A stretch of DNA of 56,392 nt from Chryseobacterium sp. (GCA_003248755.1 QFQW01000014.1:1-56392); one strand, 5' to 3'. Shown: positions 37,366 to 46,556, counted from the first letter of the stretch. Notes: a model not told the origin generated them from the letters alone. Numbers and translations: made by a program.

Positions 37366-37983
37366 TTATGATAATCCCTTAATTAGCCTAAACGTCAAAT
37401 TGATTCTTTCTTTCATCGGAATTGTTGATTTAGCAATTCGATGCTCCCAATGCTCCTGAAGGTTACCTTTCATAATTAATAAAGATCCGTGAGGAAGTGG
37501 CAGGCTATATTTGCTTTGATGATGGTCTTTTTTCCTGAAATCAAAGTTCCTGGTTTGTCCGAGACTAATGGATGCGATGACAGGTCGTTTTCCGTACCGG
37601 CTTTCTTTATCCCTATGCCAGGCAACTGAATCATTGTTGTCTCGATAAAGATTTAGCAATACGCCATTGAACTGATACCCAAATTCTTTTTCTATTCTTT
37701 CTTTTAAAGCATATAATTCAGGAGTCCATTCAGTTCTTTTAGTTGTATTATTATCAGCTGAATCATCATATGACTTTGTATCTCCATACCACGCGGTGAG
37801 ACGTGGTGTTAAGACCATTTTATCATACATTTTCTGAGTACGCTGCTCCCACGGAGCTGAATTAATAAGATTGTCTTTCAAAAGATCAGCTTCTTGCTTA
37901 CTTAGGAAATTTTCCTTGTATTCCAAAAGGTCTTTCGGAAATTCATACAGTTCTTCGGAATCGAATAAGCTTAGCTGAGTCAT
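37366..37983 (-). CDS. alkB: AlkB-type 2-oxoglutarate/Fe(II) dioxygenase
   Basis: This 205-residue enzyme oxidatively removes alkyl groups from damaged DNA or RNA bases. Iron ligands are visible as HRDKE (His123, Asp125) and HWEHRIAKS (His181). The C-terminal RINLTFR supplies the 2-oxoglutarate-binding arginines. LLNLYRDNNDSVAWH is the usual family segment. It lies downstream of the S24-type repressor on the same strand, so it may join the DNA-damage module at 37.3-43.1 kb. Confidence 0.88.
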   Translation of the reverse strand: MTQLSLFDSEELYEFPKDLLEYKENFLSKQEADLLKDNLINSAPWEQRTQKMYDKMVLTPRLTAWYGDTKSYDDSADNNTTKRTEWTPELYALKERIEKEFGYQFNGVLLNLYRDNNDSVAWHRDKESRYGKRPVIASISLGQTRNFDFRKKDHHQSKYSLPLPHGSLLIMKGNLQEHWEHRIAKSTIPMKERINLTFRLIKGLS

Positions 37984-38076
37984 AATCTGTAATTCAATTT
38001 ATTTATATATTTTTCACCCTCTTTTAATAGAGAGTTTTTTCATCATTTGTGTTTTACTTACCTTGTGGGAAGTTTT

Positions 38077-38859
38077 TTATTTTTGGCTTAATCTCAATAG
38101 GCTGTTTTCCAGATTGCTAATACTCTTCTTAGCCTCGTCCACTAAATTTTTCAAATTGGCTTTATCAGGTAGAGTATGAGGTTTGTAATCCTGTGGTAAT
38201 ATTCCTCTCACGTAACGCCATACTTCAGCAATCTCTTCCAAAGCAATATTATAAGGCTCATAAAATGAGTTATCTGCAGATACGGTAATGAATTTTTTAT
38301 TTCTCTTCAAAAAAGTTTTGTAGGTAATCCCTTCTTGTGTCACAAAAATGTATTCTTTATCAGATTTCAATTCTTCCAGTTTTTCGACATACTCACCTAT
38401 GAGAATAGACTGGTCGGCAAATGGCGGCATTGAATCACCGTCGGCTAAAAATCCTCTGTATTTCCCATTTTTAAGGAAGGGAAAATATATTTTTTGTAGG
38501 CTTTCGATGTATTCCGGATCACTAAACCCCTGCAAGTAACCCATAGAAGCCTTCTGCGGAACAATCTCAATAAAATTATTGCCTTCCGGATCTACGACTA
38601 TTGGAAGCAATACCTTATTCGCTGGAAGATTGACCATATCTTCCAAAGGATATTTTCTGATATCGATTGTTAGCAAAAGGTCAATACTAACCTTAAAATA
38701 TTTCGAAATCCTGATTAAAACCTCATAAGGTGCTTCTGAGCGACCGTCCTCATATTTTGAATAACGTACTCTGCTCAAAAAAATTTGTTTTGCCAGTTCT
38801 TGCTGTGATAATTTTTTTTGAGCTCTTAAATACTTGATGTTTTCTGAAAAAATCGACAT
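38077..38859 (-). CDS. XRE-S24 (LexA/CI-like) repressor
   Basis: Residues 8-65 form an HTH_XRE domain (LSQQELAKQIFLSRVRYSKYE). Residues 130-215 form an S24 peptidase domain with GDSMPP (Ser143) and YKTFLKR (Lys181) as the catalytic pair. Self-cleavage after DNA damage would relieve repression of the divergent polymerase genes. The usual Ala-Gly cleavage bond is not obvious; the equivalent segment reads KASMGYLQG, so a Met-Gly bond may be used. Two operators lie in the 61-bp divergent spacer, one directly touching its ATG, which suggests autoregulation. Confidence 0.85.
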   Translation of the reverse strand: MSIFSENIKYLRAQKKLSQQELAKQIFLSRVRYSKYEDGRSEAPYEVLIRISKYFKVSIDLLLTIDIRKYPLEDMVNLPANKVLLPIVVDPEGNNFIEIVPQKASMGYLQGFSDPEYIESLQKIYFPFLKNGKYRGFLADGDSMPPFADQSILIGEYVEKLEELKSDKEYIFVTQEGITYKTFLKRNKKFITVSADNSFYEPYNIALEEIAEVWRYVRGILPQDYKPHTLPDKANLKNLVDEAKKSISNLENSLLRLSQK

Positions 38860-38860
38860 T

Positions 38861-38916
38861 GATACAATTTGTATCTACAAATATACAAAAAATGATACAA
38901 TTAGTATCTAATTTTG
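38861..38916. promoter_or_regulatory. Divergent operator-promoter region of repressor and dinB
   Basis: GATACAATTTGTATC (38861-38875) is a perfect palindrome about T, and GATACAATTAGTATC (38894-38908) is the same with one mismatch. Their centres are 33 bp apart, about three helical turns. A minus-strand -7 box TATATTTG lies between them (38885-38878), and a plus-strand box TAATTTTG is at 38909-38916, only 4 bp before the dinB ATG, suggesting a very short or absent leader. Binding by the adjacent repressor is inferred. Confidence 0.75.
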
Positions 38917-38920
38917 TCAA

Positions 38921-40063
38921 ATGAAAAGAGTGATCGCACATATGGATTTGGATACTTTTTTTGTTTCCTGCGAGCGGCTGAGAGACTCTGTACTGGAGAA
39001 GCAGCCTGTTATCATAGGAGGTGGAGATCGTGGTGTAGTAGCATCCTGCTCTTATGAAGCCCGAAAATTCGGGGTACGTTCGGCAATGCCGATTAGAATG
39101 GCTCTGCGATTATGTCCTGAAGCTCAGGTCATCAAGGGAGATATGGAATATTACTCGCATATGTCGCATATGGTAACAGAAATCATACAGGAAAAAGTGC
39201 CTGTTTTAGAAAAAGCCAGCGTAGATGAATTTTATCTTGACCTCTCCGGAATGGACAAGTTTTTCGGATGCTATCAGTGGACAACAGAAATTGCAGATGC
39301 CGTGACTAAGCAGTCAGGATTGCCAATTAGTTTTGCACTTTCAACTAATAAAACAGTTTCAAAAATTGGAACCGGTGAATCAAAACCTACCGGAAGATTT
39401 GAAGTGAAGCCTGAATATATTCAGCCTTTTTTAAATCCTTTATCGGTCAAAAAGATCCCGATGGTCGGAAATGTAACTTTTGAACTGCTGTCAAGATTAG
39501 GGGTAAGAAAAATAGAGACCCTGTCTAAAATGCCAGTTGATGTTTTACAGCAACTGATCGGAAAGAACGGAACGGAACTTTGGAAAAAAGCTAACGGTAT
39601 TGATAATACGCCTGTTATTCAATATTCTGAAAGAAAATCAATATCGACTGAAACGACTTTTGCGGAAGATACCATTGATGTTCAGAATATCAGAAGTATT
39701 CTTTCCGGAATGGTAGAGCAGCTCTGTTATCAGCTGAGACAAGAGCAATGGCTGACCTCGACCGTTTCTGTAAGAATACGATATGCCAACTTTGATACAG
39801 AGACTAAGCAATGCAAAGTTCCCTATACTTCAGCAGATCATACTTTGCTCAAATATGTTTTAGAATTGTTTAGAAAAGTATATACCCGCAGGATGAGAAT
39901 TCGTCTTGTTGGGGTAAAATTTACCGGGCTTGTTCACGGAAACCATCAGATGAATCTTTTCGAGGATACTGAAGAGCTGATTTCATTATACCAGACAATG
40001 GATAAAATCAAAGATCGGTTTGGAATAAAAAGCGTTGGACGAGCTTCGGGTCTTTTAAATTAA
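38921..40063 (+). CDS. dinB: Y-family translesion DNA polymerase
   Basis: The 380-residue polymerase has the catalytic Asp9 in AHMDLDTFFVSCERL and Asp102-Glu103 in KASVDEFYLDLSG. VASCSYEARKFGVRSAMP is the typical nucleotide-binding region. A little-finger domain ends with KDRFGIKSVGRASG. It would bypass damaged bases. Its operon partner is a DnaE-type polymerase 9 bp downstream, and a LexA-like operator precedes it, as in imuB-imuC mutasomes. The Asp and Glu are intact, unlike the inactive ImuB of Proteobacteria. Confidence 0.9.
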   Translation: MKRVIAHMDLDTFFVSCERLRDSVLEKQPVIIGGGDRGVVASCSYEARKFGVRSAMPIRMALRLCPEAQVIKGDMEYYSHMSHMVTEIIQEKVPVLEKASVDEFYLDLSGMDKFFGCYQWTTEIADAVTKQSGLPISFALSTNKTVSKIGTGESKPTGRFEVKPEYIQPFLNPLSVKKIPMVGNVTFELLSRLGVRKIETLSKMPVDVLQQLIGKNGTELWKKANGIDNTPVIQYSERKSISTETTFAEDTIDVQNIRSILSGMVEQLCYQLRQEQWLTSTVSVRIRYANFDTETKQCKVPYTSADHTLLKYVLELFRKVYTRRMRIRLVGVKFTGLVHGNHQMNLFEDTEELISLYQTMDKIKDRFGIKSVGRASGLLN

Positions 40064-40072
40064 AAATTACCT

Positions 40073-43000
40073 ATGTTCCTCAATTGCCATACTTATCATA
40101 GCTTACGTTATGGAACTATTTCTGTAGAAGACTTAGTTCGGCTGGCTGTTGATTATAAGCTGAAAGTTTTGGCATTGACTGACATTAATACTGTGACGGG
40201 TATTTATCAGTTTTACAAACTTTGTCAGGAGAACGGAATTAAACCCATAGTGGGGGTTGACGTTCGTATTGAAAATGAACAGTATTATATCTGTCTCGCT
40301 AAAAATCCTAAAGGCATTGCTGAAGTCAATAGGCTTTTGACTGATTATAATTGTGAAGATATTGAAATTCCAAAAGCGAATCCGCGATTGGAATATTGTT
40401 ATGTTATCTATTCTTTGCAAAATGTTCCTGAAAAACTGCTGGAACACGAATTTATTGGGATAAGGCAGGATGAGTTAAATCTATTAATAAAGCCTGAACT
40501 CAAATCTTTAATACATAAAATGGTTATCCTTCATCCGGTAACCTTTAAAACCGATGAAGAATACGAGCTTCATAAAGTATTGCGAGCAATTGATGGCAAT
40601 ACCCTTTTTACCAAACTGACTGAAAACGATTATTGTAGAAAAGATGAATGTTTTATTGGTAAGAAAAAGCTTTTGAATCAATTCGAACATTACCCTGAAA
40701 TTATTGAAAATACAAATCAGATAGTTAATGAATGTAGCTTTGATTTTGAATTTAATACACCTAAAAATAAAAAGCATTTTACCGACAGCAGGGAAAATGA
40801 TTTTAAATTACTTTCTCAGTTGGCTTATGAAGGATTAAGTAAGAGATATCCTGATAATAACCAACAGGCAAAAGCAAGGGTTGAAAAAGAACTAAAAGTT
40901 ATTGATGAATTGAATTTTTGCGGCTATTTCCTCATCACCTGGGATATTATCCAATACAGCAATAGCAGAGGTTTTATGCACGTGGGCAGAGGTAGCGGTG
41001 CAAACAGCATTATTGCCTATTGTCTTGGAATTACAGACATATGTCCTTTGGAACTTGACCTGTACTTTGAACGATTCCTAAACTTAAACCGTAAGTCACC
41101 GCCTGACTTCGACATCGATTGGAGTTGGAAGAATCGCGATACCATTTTGAAATACATATTTGATAAATATGGGAAAGACCACGTAGCTTTTTGTGGAACC
41201 AGTGTCAAATTCAAAAGAAAATCAAGATTTAGAGAACTTGGAAAAGTATTCGGTCTTCCTAAAGATGAACTGGACCAGCTTTCTAAAAAACCGAAAGAAC
41301 AACACGATCAGAATTCAGTAGTTCAACAGATTTATAAATATGAACAGCTATTGATAGGCTTTCCCAATCAAAGAAGTATGCATAGCTGTGGAATTTTAAT
41401 TTCGGAGGAACCAATTACCAATTATTCAGCTTTGGAATTTCCTCCAAAAGAATTTCCTATCGTACAGTTCGATATGCATACCGCTGAAGAAATCGGTCTC
41501 GAAAAGTTCGATATATTGTCACAGCGAGGATTGGGAACGATTAAGGATGCAGTGGAACTGATCAAAGAAAAAAGAGGGATCACCATCGACATTGAAGACA
41601 CACGAATTTCTAAAAATGAAGCCAAGTGCAACGAGTATTTGAGTATTGGAAAAACCATAGGCTGCTTCTACATCGAATCGCCCGCAATGCGTGGATTGTT
41701 GAGAAGATTAAAGTGTAACAATTATAAAGTTCTTGTTGCAGCATCATCTATCATCAGACCGGGGGTTGCACAAAGCGGAATGATGCGCGAATACGTTTTC
41801 CGACACAATCATCCGGGTCAATTTGAATATTTCCACGATGTGTTCAAAAAAGAATTGGGTGAGACCTATGGTATAATGGTGTATCAAGAAGACGTCATAA
41901 AAATTGCGATGCACTTTGGCGGAGTATCAGCAGCTAATGGCGATGTTCTCCGAAGGGCAATGAGTGGAAAGGGACGCTCTCTTTCCGCTTTACAGAAATT
42001 AAAAGATGACTTTTTTGAATCGTGTAAAAGAAAAGGTCATCCGGACCAGCTATCTCAGGAAGTTTACCGACAAATTGAATCTTTCGCCGGATATTCGTTC
42101 TGTAAAGCACATTCCGCTTCCTATGCGGTGGAAAGTTATCAGAGTTTATATCTGAAAGCCTATTATCCTATTGAATTTATGGTTTCAGCTATAAACAATG
42201 GTGGTGGGTTTTACCGGACAGAAGTTTATGTTCACGAGGCTAAAATGTCTGGGGCTACGATTCATAATCCGTGTATCAATCTGAGCGAATTCCACACGAC
42301 GGTATATGGAACAGATGTCTATTTAGGCTTAATGAATATTGAGAAACTGGAAGCATCTATTAAACAATTTATTCCTGAGGAAAGGAAAGAAAATGGAGAT
42401 TACAAATCCTTAGAGGATTTTGTCAAAAGAGTTAATATTGGTATTGAAACACTGCAGATATTAATTTTTGTTGGTGCTTTCAGATTCACGGGTAAACAAA
42501 AACACGAATTATTGATTGAGGCAAGATTCTTACTTTCAAAGAATCAATACAAAGCAAAAATCATATCCTTATTCGATGAACCTCAAAAAGACTATGAATT
42601 ACCGGCAATAGACAGAAATCCATTTGAAGATGCCTTTGATGAAATTGAGATATTAGGATTTCCGGTTTCCTATTCTATATTTGATTTGTTAAAGACTAAA
42701 TACAGAGGTCACGTCTTAGTAAAAGATTTACCTAAAAATCATAAAAAGCAGGTTAAAATGCTTGCTTATCTGATTTCCAGAAAACACGTTCCTATTAAGC
42801 AAAAAGATCATCCGCACGGAAAAGATTTTATGTACTTCGGAACCTGGATCGATTGCGAAGGACAGTATTTTGATACCGCTCACTTTCCAAAAAGTTTAAA
42901 GAAATTTCCTTTTAAAGAGGGGGGCATTTATCTTCTGCAGGGAACTGTTGAAGTTGACTACCATTTTCCGACTGTGACTATTACCCGAATGGCCAAGATG

Positions 43001-43147
43001 CCGCTCATCGCAGATCCACGGTATTCAATGGATGAGGATAAATCAAAAGAAATAGAAAGAAGTTTGCGGGAAGATGTCAGTATGACTTTCAGGCAGCCTT
43101 ATCCGCAGGATCACGAAATTGGATTGCCTAGAATAAAGATGGGTTAA
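40073..43147 (+). CDS. dnaE2: DNA polymerase III alpha-type subunit (DnaE/ImuC-like)
   Basis: The 1024-residue protein begins with a PHP domain (NCHTYHSLRYG, ALTDINTVTG) and has a C-family polymerase core with GRGSGANSI and PDFDIDW, which hold the catalytic aspartates. It is shorter than replicative DnaE (about 1160-1500 residues) and lies directly after dinB. That is the arrangement of damage-inducible DnaE2/ImuC, which extends from lesions. The PHP motif has Asp-Ile where many have Asp-His, so proofreading by PHP is unlikely. A strong hairpin terminator follows. Confidence 0.87.
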   Translation: MFLNCHTYHSLRYGTISVEDLVRLAVDYKLKVLALTDINTVTGIYQFYKLCQENGIKPIVGVDVRIENEQYYICLAKNPKGIAEVNRLLTDYNCEDIEIPKANPRLEYCYVIYSLQNVPEKLLEHEFIGIRQDELNLLIKPELKSLIHKMVILHPVTFKTDEEYELHKVLRAIDGNTLFTKLTENDYCRKDECFIGKKKLLNQFEHYPEIIENTNQIVNECSFDFEFNTPKNKKHFTDSRENDFKLLSQLAYEGLSKRYPDNNQQAKARVEKELKVIDELNFCGYFLITWDIIQYSNSRGFMHVGRGSGANSIIAYCLGITDICPLELDLYFERFLNLNRKSPPDFDIDWSWKNRDTILKYIFDKYGKDHVAFCGTSVKFKRKSRFRELGKVFGLPKDELDQLSKKPKEQHDQNSVVQQIYKYEQLLIGFPNQRSMHSCGILISEEPITNYSALEFPPKEFPIVQFDMHTAEEIGLEKFDILSQRGLGTIKDAVELIKEKRGITIDIEDTRISKNEAKCNEYLSIGKTIGCFYIESPAMRGLLRRLKCNNYKVLVAASSIIRPGVAQSGMMREYVFRHNHPGQFEYFHDVFKKELGETYGIMVYQEDVIKIAMHFGGVSAANGDVLRRAMSGKGRSLSALQKLKDDFFESCKRKGHPDQLSQEVYRQIESFAGYSFCKAHSASYAVESYQSLYLKAYYPIEFMVSAINNGGGFYRTEVYVHEAKMSGATIHNPCINLSEFHTTVYGTDVYLGLMNIEKLEASIKQFIPEERKENGDYKSLEDFVKRVNIGIETLQILIFVGAFRFTGKQKHELLIEARFLLSKNQYKAKIISLFDEPQKDYELPAIDRNPFEDAFDEIEILGFPVSYSIFDLLKTKYRGHVLVKDLPKNHKKQVKMLAYLISRKHVPIKQKDHPHGKDFMYFGTWIDCEGQYFDTAHFPKSLKKFPFKEGGIYLLQGTVEVDYHFPTVTITRMAKMPLIADPRYSMDEDKSKEIERSLREDVSMTFRQPYPQDHEIGLPRIKMG

Positions 43148-43159
43148 ATACTTAATAAA

Positions 43160-43189
43160 ATAAGCTGCCTCAAAAATGAGGCAGCTTAT
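43160..43189. terminator. Hairpin terminator after the mutagenesis operon
   Basis: A perfect 12-bp stem (ATAAGCTGCCTC / GAGGCAGCTTAT) with loop AAAAAT lies 12 bp after the dnaE2 stop. It separates convergent genes and could terminate both directions. Confidence 0.82.
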
Positions 43190-43210
43190 ATGTAAATATC
43201 AGGTCAGAAA

Positions 43211-43429
43211 CTACTTTTTCAGGTGAAGCGATTTATCGCTTTTTTCTGAAAAATAGATAATCGAACCAATGATCGGTAAGCCGAACTGCAACCAGATGTA
43301 ATTGTTCCTTTGCCTTTTTGAAAGATTTTTGTTTTTAAGAATATCTCTGATTGTAATAATGTTTAACACCGCAAATACTGCAAACGCAATAATTAAATAT
43401 GTTGGATCTTCAAAAAGCATCATATACAT
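43211..43429 (-). CDS. Small PLDc_N-type membrane protein
   Basis: The 72-residue protein has two membrane segments (about 10-28 and 46-60). The second half, IWLQFGLPIIGSIIYF, fits the PLDc_N (cardiolipin synthase N-terminal) family. It lies 6 bp after the Cys-rich lipoprotein gene and is probably co-transcribed. Small PLDc_N proteins without a catalytic domain are of uncertain function; an immunity-like or regulatory role is possible here. Confidence 0.65.
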   Translation of the reverse strand: MYMMLFEDPTYLIIAFAVFAVLNIITIRDILKNKNLSKRQRNNYIWLQFGLPIIGSIIYFSEKSDKSLHLKK

Positions 43430-43435
43430 ATATTT

Positions 43436-44257
43436 TTAAGATATTGACGAAATGATTGCGCACGATACAGTTACTGACGCACCGCAAGATCCCCACCAAG
43501 GTAACCCCATCGCTTCGTATGAATGACAAATTGCTGTAGATGTAGAATTTTGCTTGATAGCTCTTACAATACAGCTATAGCTTTCACCAAAGGAAATATT
43601 TCCATTGCCATTACTATCACATAAATGTCTTGAAGTTAAATTAGCACTTTTAGCCGGATTTGCAAGGTATGCATATTTTTCCCTCAGCTCATCAGATAGC
43701 CCGTCTCCTTCAACATTAGTATAATATCCCTTATCAATATCCATTTTGGTATGCATAAAGTTATCATAATTCAGATCGTACAGTTTGATACTACCGGTTT
43801 GACTTTCCATATCATAGGAAGATAAATTAGCATAATTCAGCGCATACTTGTCTTTGTTTGGAAGGAATGGGGTGTCTTTAAGATCAAGAATTTCCAGTTT
43901 ACCATCTAACTTACCATTTCGCAAAAGCGAAACCACAAAGAAATCATATGTTTTACCATCAACTTCATATTGCTTATATAATATGGAGTTAAGATCCATC
44001 TGACCAAGACCATTAATATAGTCTTTATGGTTTTGATAGGTTTGTGAACTTAAAAAATTATCGAAAGCCGGGTCTTTGGAATTAATATATGAGAAGCCGT
44101 CCGCTTCTTCAGATGTTCTGGCTAAAGTTTTAGAATTCTCACTAGAGATTTTTGCTGTATCATCCCCGCTTATACTGTTGAAACTATCGCTGTTACAAGA
44201 ATAGATGATAGCAGCAAATAAAAATGCAAAAAAAGTGAATAAGCTTATTTTTTTCAT
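43436..44257 (-). CDS. Lipoprotein with Cys-rich C-terminus
   Basis: The 273-residue product has a lipobox (AAIIYSC, Cys21). The middle is acidic and Tyr/Asn-rich. The C-terminal 60 residues hold five cysteines and a hydrophobic Gly/Ser tail (YEAMGLPWWGSCGASVTVSC). I recognise no family. The close small membrane protein suggests a secreted-factor and partner pair, such as a toxin-like tail with immunity, but this is conjecture. Confidence 0.6.
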   Translation of the reverse strand: MKKISLFTFFAFLFAAIIYSCNSDSFNSISGDDTAKISSENSKTLARTSEEADGFSYINSKDPAFDNFLSSQTYQNHKDYINGLGQMDLNSILYKQYEVDGKTYDFFVVSLLRNGKLDGKLEILDLKDTPFLPNKDKYALNYANLSSYDMESQTGSIKLYDLNYDNFMHTKMDIDKGYYTNVEGDGLSDELREKYAYLANPAKSANLTSRHLCDSNGNGNISFGESYSCIVRAIKQNSTSTAICHSYEAMGLPWWGSCGASVTVSCAIISSIS

Positions 44258-44392
44258 AATCGTTGATTTTAGTTTAGTAATGACAATAATTAAAATTTTA
44301 CTTAATGTTAAAAGATTAAATTTCTCAATTGAAAATCAAAAATTATATGAGTTGGCTTCATTATAAAAAAACAACTGCAAAAACTGAAGTGA

Positions 44393-44848
44393 TTATTGAA
44401 CTTCTATAAGTTTAGGAGGTTGTTTTTTTGCTTCCTCTTTCTTTGGAATATTGAGTTTTATAACACCACTTTCGTATTTAGCTTCAATATGTTCATCATC
44501 TACTACGTCTTTGGGAAGCTCAAAACTTCGGCTAAAAGATTGATAACTAAACTCTCTGCGAGTATAATTGCTGTTGTTCTCTTCTTTCTGATCCTTTTTT
44601 GAAGAAGAAATAGTAAGGAGATTACCGTCCAGGCTAATTTGGAAATCTTGTTTTTCCATACCCGGTGCGGCGACTTCCACCATAAAATTTTCTGGATTCT
44701 CCATAATGTTCACTGATGGGAGAGTTGTCCGTGTGGAAGAAAAATTATTATTGCCCCAATTAAATAGTTCGCGACTGAAAAAGTCATCGAACAGTGTACG
44801 TGGATTTGCAGGTAGCAAACTGCCATTGTTTCTTTTTTCGATTGACAT
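44393..44848 (-). CDS. Small heat-shock protein (Hsp20/alpha-crystallin)
   Basis: The ATG at 44848 (MSIEKRNNGS) is chosen over an upstream hydrophobic extension to 44899. The alpha-crystallin domain runs from about 40 to 130 with VNIMENPENFMVEVAAPGM at its start and GVIKLNIPKKEE at its end. It would hold unfolded proteins as an ATP-independent chaperone. Two 15-bp direct repeats lie just upstream, and it forms a single-gene unit. Confidence 0.9.
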   Translation of the reverse strand: MSIEKRNNGSLLPANPRTLFDDFFSRELFNWGNNNFSSTRTTLPSVNIMENPENFMVEVAAPGMEKQDFQISLDGNLLTISSSKKDQKEENNSNYTRREFSYQSFSRSFELPKDVVDDEHIEAKYESGVIKLNIPKKEEAKKQPPKLIEVQ

Positions 44849-44903
44849 AACAAACGTTTTTTTGGTTAAAAAATAAAATTTAAAGAACACAACAATCATT
44901 TTT

Positions 44904-44967
44904 CAAACGATATACCAGAATCTTACCAGTGAAAAAATGTCACAATCTGAAAGAAAAAATGTCACAA
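44904..44967 (-). promoter_or_regulatory. Direct repeats and candidate promoter of the hsp20 gene
   Basis: GAAAAAATGTCACAA occurs at 44931-44945 and 44953-44967, 22 bp apart, about two helical turns. On the minus strand a near -7 box (TATCGTTTG, 44912-44904) lies between them and the start codon. The repeats could bind a stress regulator. The promoter match has one extra base, so it is tentative. Confidence 0.45.
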
Positions 44968-45248
44968 ATGATAGTAGAGTTATCAAATTATTTAAAAGAA
45001 AATCTGACTTTTTAGAAGGTATATGCAATCTTTTTCAAGATAACACAGCAACGCACTAAATTGTTTTTGAAATAGGGTGGCTCCTTTCACAAGAATACGT
45101 TTCCGACTGAGGTACGTATTTAAAATATGTTGAAAAAGCGATTTCAGAAGTATAGCGTTTCAAAAAAAACAGTGTTCATATACAAGTGCATTTTTTTATA
45201 CTATTATAAAATATTTTATTACCTTAGTTATAACTAAAACCTATTACT
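44968..45248. other. Non-coding stretch between hsp20 and a lipoprotein gene
   Basis: No gene is seen. AATACGT...ACGTATT (about 45094-45121) is a 7-bp inverted repeat spanning a TTCCGAC element similar to those at 46175 and 46500. The last 60 bp are AT-rich and probably hold the promoter of the gene at 45249. Confidence 0.5.
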
Positions 45249-46145
45249 ATGAAAACTAGACATTTACTTATCCGAGGTGCAGTGGTTATTACCCTGTATA
45301 CATTATTTTTAATACTATTTAATTGTAAGAAAGGCGAAGTGACTGAGGCAACTTCAGAAAGTAGTGCAACCGACACGGTCTTTACCCAGGTAGATAGTAC
45401 CGCTTCAGCAGCTGTTGATGCTAAAGGGGAAGCCGGTAGCAGTTCGGAAGATATTAAGACAGCAAAACCTTCTGACCACAATTCGTACACTACGGAGCAA
45501 ATGGACAATTTTAATTTGAGTGCGTTTGTAAGGGATATGGAATCTAAGAAAGGGGGACAAATGATTTATGAAAATAGTAATGAATCGCGATCTCCCAAAT
45601 ACACTCATTTAAAATTACCTGACGACATTAACATAACAAGAAATGACTTAACGAGTCTCAAAACCATTATTAAAATTTTCGACGGTAATAAGAATGCTGG
45701 AATGAAGATCCCTGGCTTTGGAAATTTAACATTAGGTAAAAAAGAAACAAACCTAAATGTTTACTACTTGGAGACAAAAAAAGTTAATTATAATAATAAG
45801 GAGGTGCTGGTAGGTATAGGATATTCCATCCATTATTTATTTAAGAAATTAAAGAATGGAGTTGAGGTGAACAGCGCTAACTTAAGAAATATTGCAGCAG
45901 AAGTTCAACTTAACAATAAAAAAACACAAGTGGTTTATAGTATGGAAAGCTATGGGATAACGGGCAAAAGTTTTGCAAAATACTTTAAGCCTATAGTTGA
46001 TAAGGATTACGATATTGAAGGTTTTACAATATCACAAAATGCTCTTGATGGAATGCATAAAATTTTGACCGGTGAAGTAGATGATTCAGGTATTAAGTAT
46101 ACACCTGAAATTTTGCCGGATCAATCATTACTTTTGAGTTATTAA
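45249..46145 (+). CDS. Putative lipoprotein, monocistronic
   Basis: The 298-residue product has a hydrophobic N-terminal segment ending LILFNC, which fits a lipobox. A Ser/Thr/Glu-rich linker (about 30-75) follows, then a globular region with repeated beta strands (NLNVYYLETKKVNYNNKEVLVG). No family is recognised. It is the only plus-strand gene between 43.2 and 53.6 kb. Its role is unknown. Confidence 0.6.
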   Translation: MKTRHLLIRGAVVITLYTLFLILFNCKKGEVTEATSESSATDTVFTQVDSTASAAVDAKGEAGSSSEDIKTAKPSDHNSYTTEQMDNFNLSAFVRDMESKKGGQMIYENSNESRSPKYTHLKLPDDINITRNDLTSLKTIIKIFDGNKNAGMKIPGFGNLTLGKKETNLNVYYLETKKVNYNNKEVLVGIGYSIHYLFKKLKNGVEVNSANLRNIAAEVQLNNKKTQVVYSMESYGITGKSFAKYFKPIVDKDYDIEGFTISQNALDGMHKILTGEVDDSGIKYTPEILPDQSLLLSY

Positions 46146-46556
46146 TTGCAAAACTCACTTTCCACAATATTGTCTTCCGACCGAAGGGAGGAATTGCATT
46201 TTTGCGTGCTGACTGGAAAGTATTTTGAATAATATAGCCAATGACAAAAAGGAATTGGAAAATTATCTCCAATTCCTTTACAATCCTAAATTATATTTTG
46301 GTATTCAATAATAGACGAAGATTTTGCAGACTGTCATTCGAAAATTCATTATAAAGAATTGATGCAAAAGATTGATGATTTACAAAACAGTAAATCATCA
46401 TCCTAATAACTGCGCAATCTCTCTTCAAAACGACAGGAAAGAAAGCAAGGATTTCTTTTAGAAAGGGGATTGCATCCGCTTTAAACTGCAAAAATGCGTT
46501 TCCGACCATAGGGAGGAATGGCATTTTTGCCGCCCGATGTTTTCATCGGGCGACTG
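46146..46556. other. Non-coding stretch with two 31-bp near-identical elements
   Basis: No credible gene is present. TTCCGACCGAAGGGAGGAAT... (46175-46205) and TTCCGACCATAGGGAGGAAT... (46500-46530) match at 28 of 31 positions. A hairpin lies at 46531-46552. A 77-codon minus-strand frame here starts inside the second element and is treated as spurious. Confidence 0.6.
46531..46552 (-). terminator. Hairpin at the end of the PRTRC operon
   Basis: CGCCCGATG / CATCGGGCG form a perfect 9-bp stem with loop TTTT, 4 bp beyond the ThiF stop. It lacks a clear T-run on the minus strand, so efficiency is uncertain. Confidence 0.6.

Noticed and set aside
40133..40777. Minus-strand frames inside dnaE2
   Set aside because: Antisense shadows of a well-supported polymerase gene.
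46291..46524. Minus-strand frame of 77 codons
   Set aside because: It starts inside an interspersed 31-bp element and has no neighbours or start signal supporting it.
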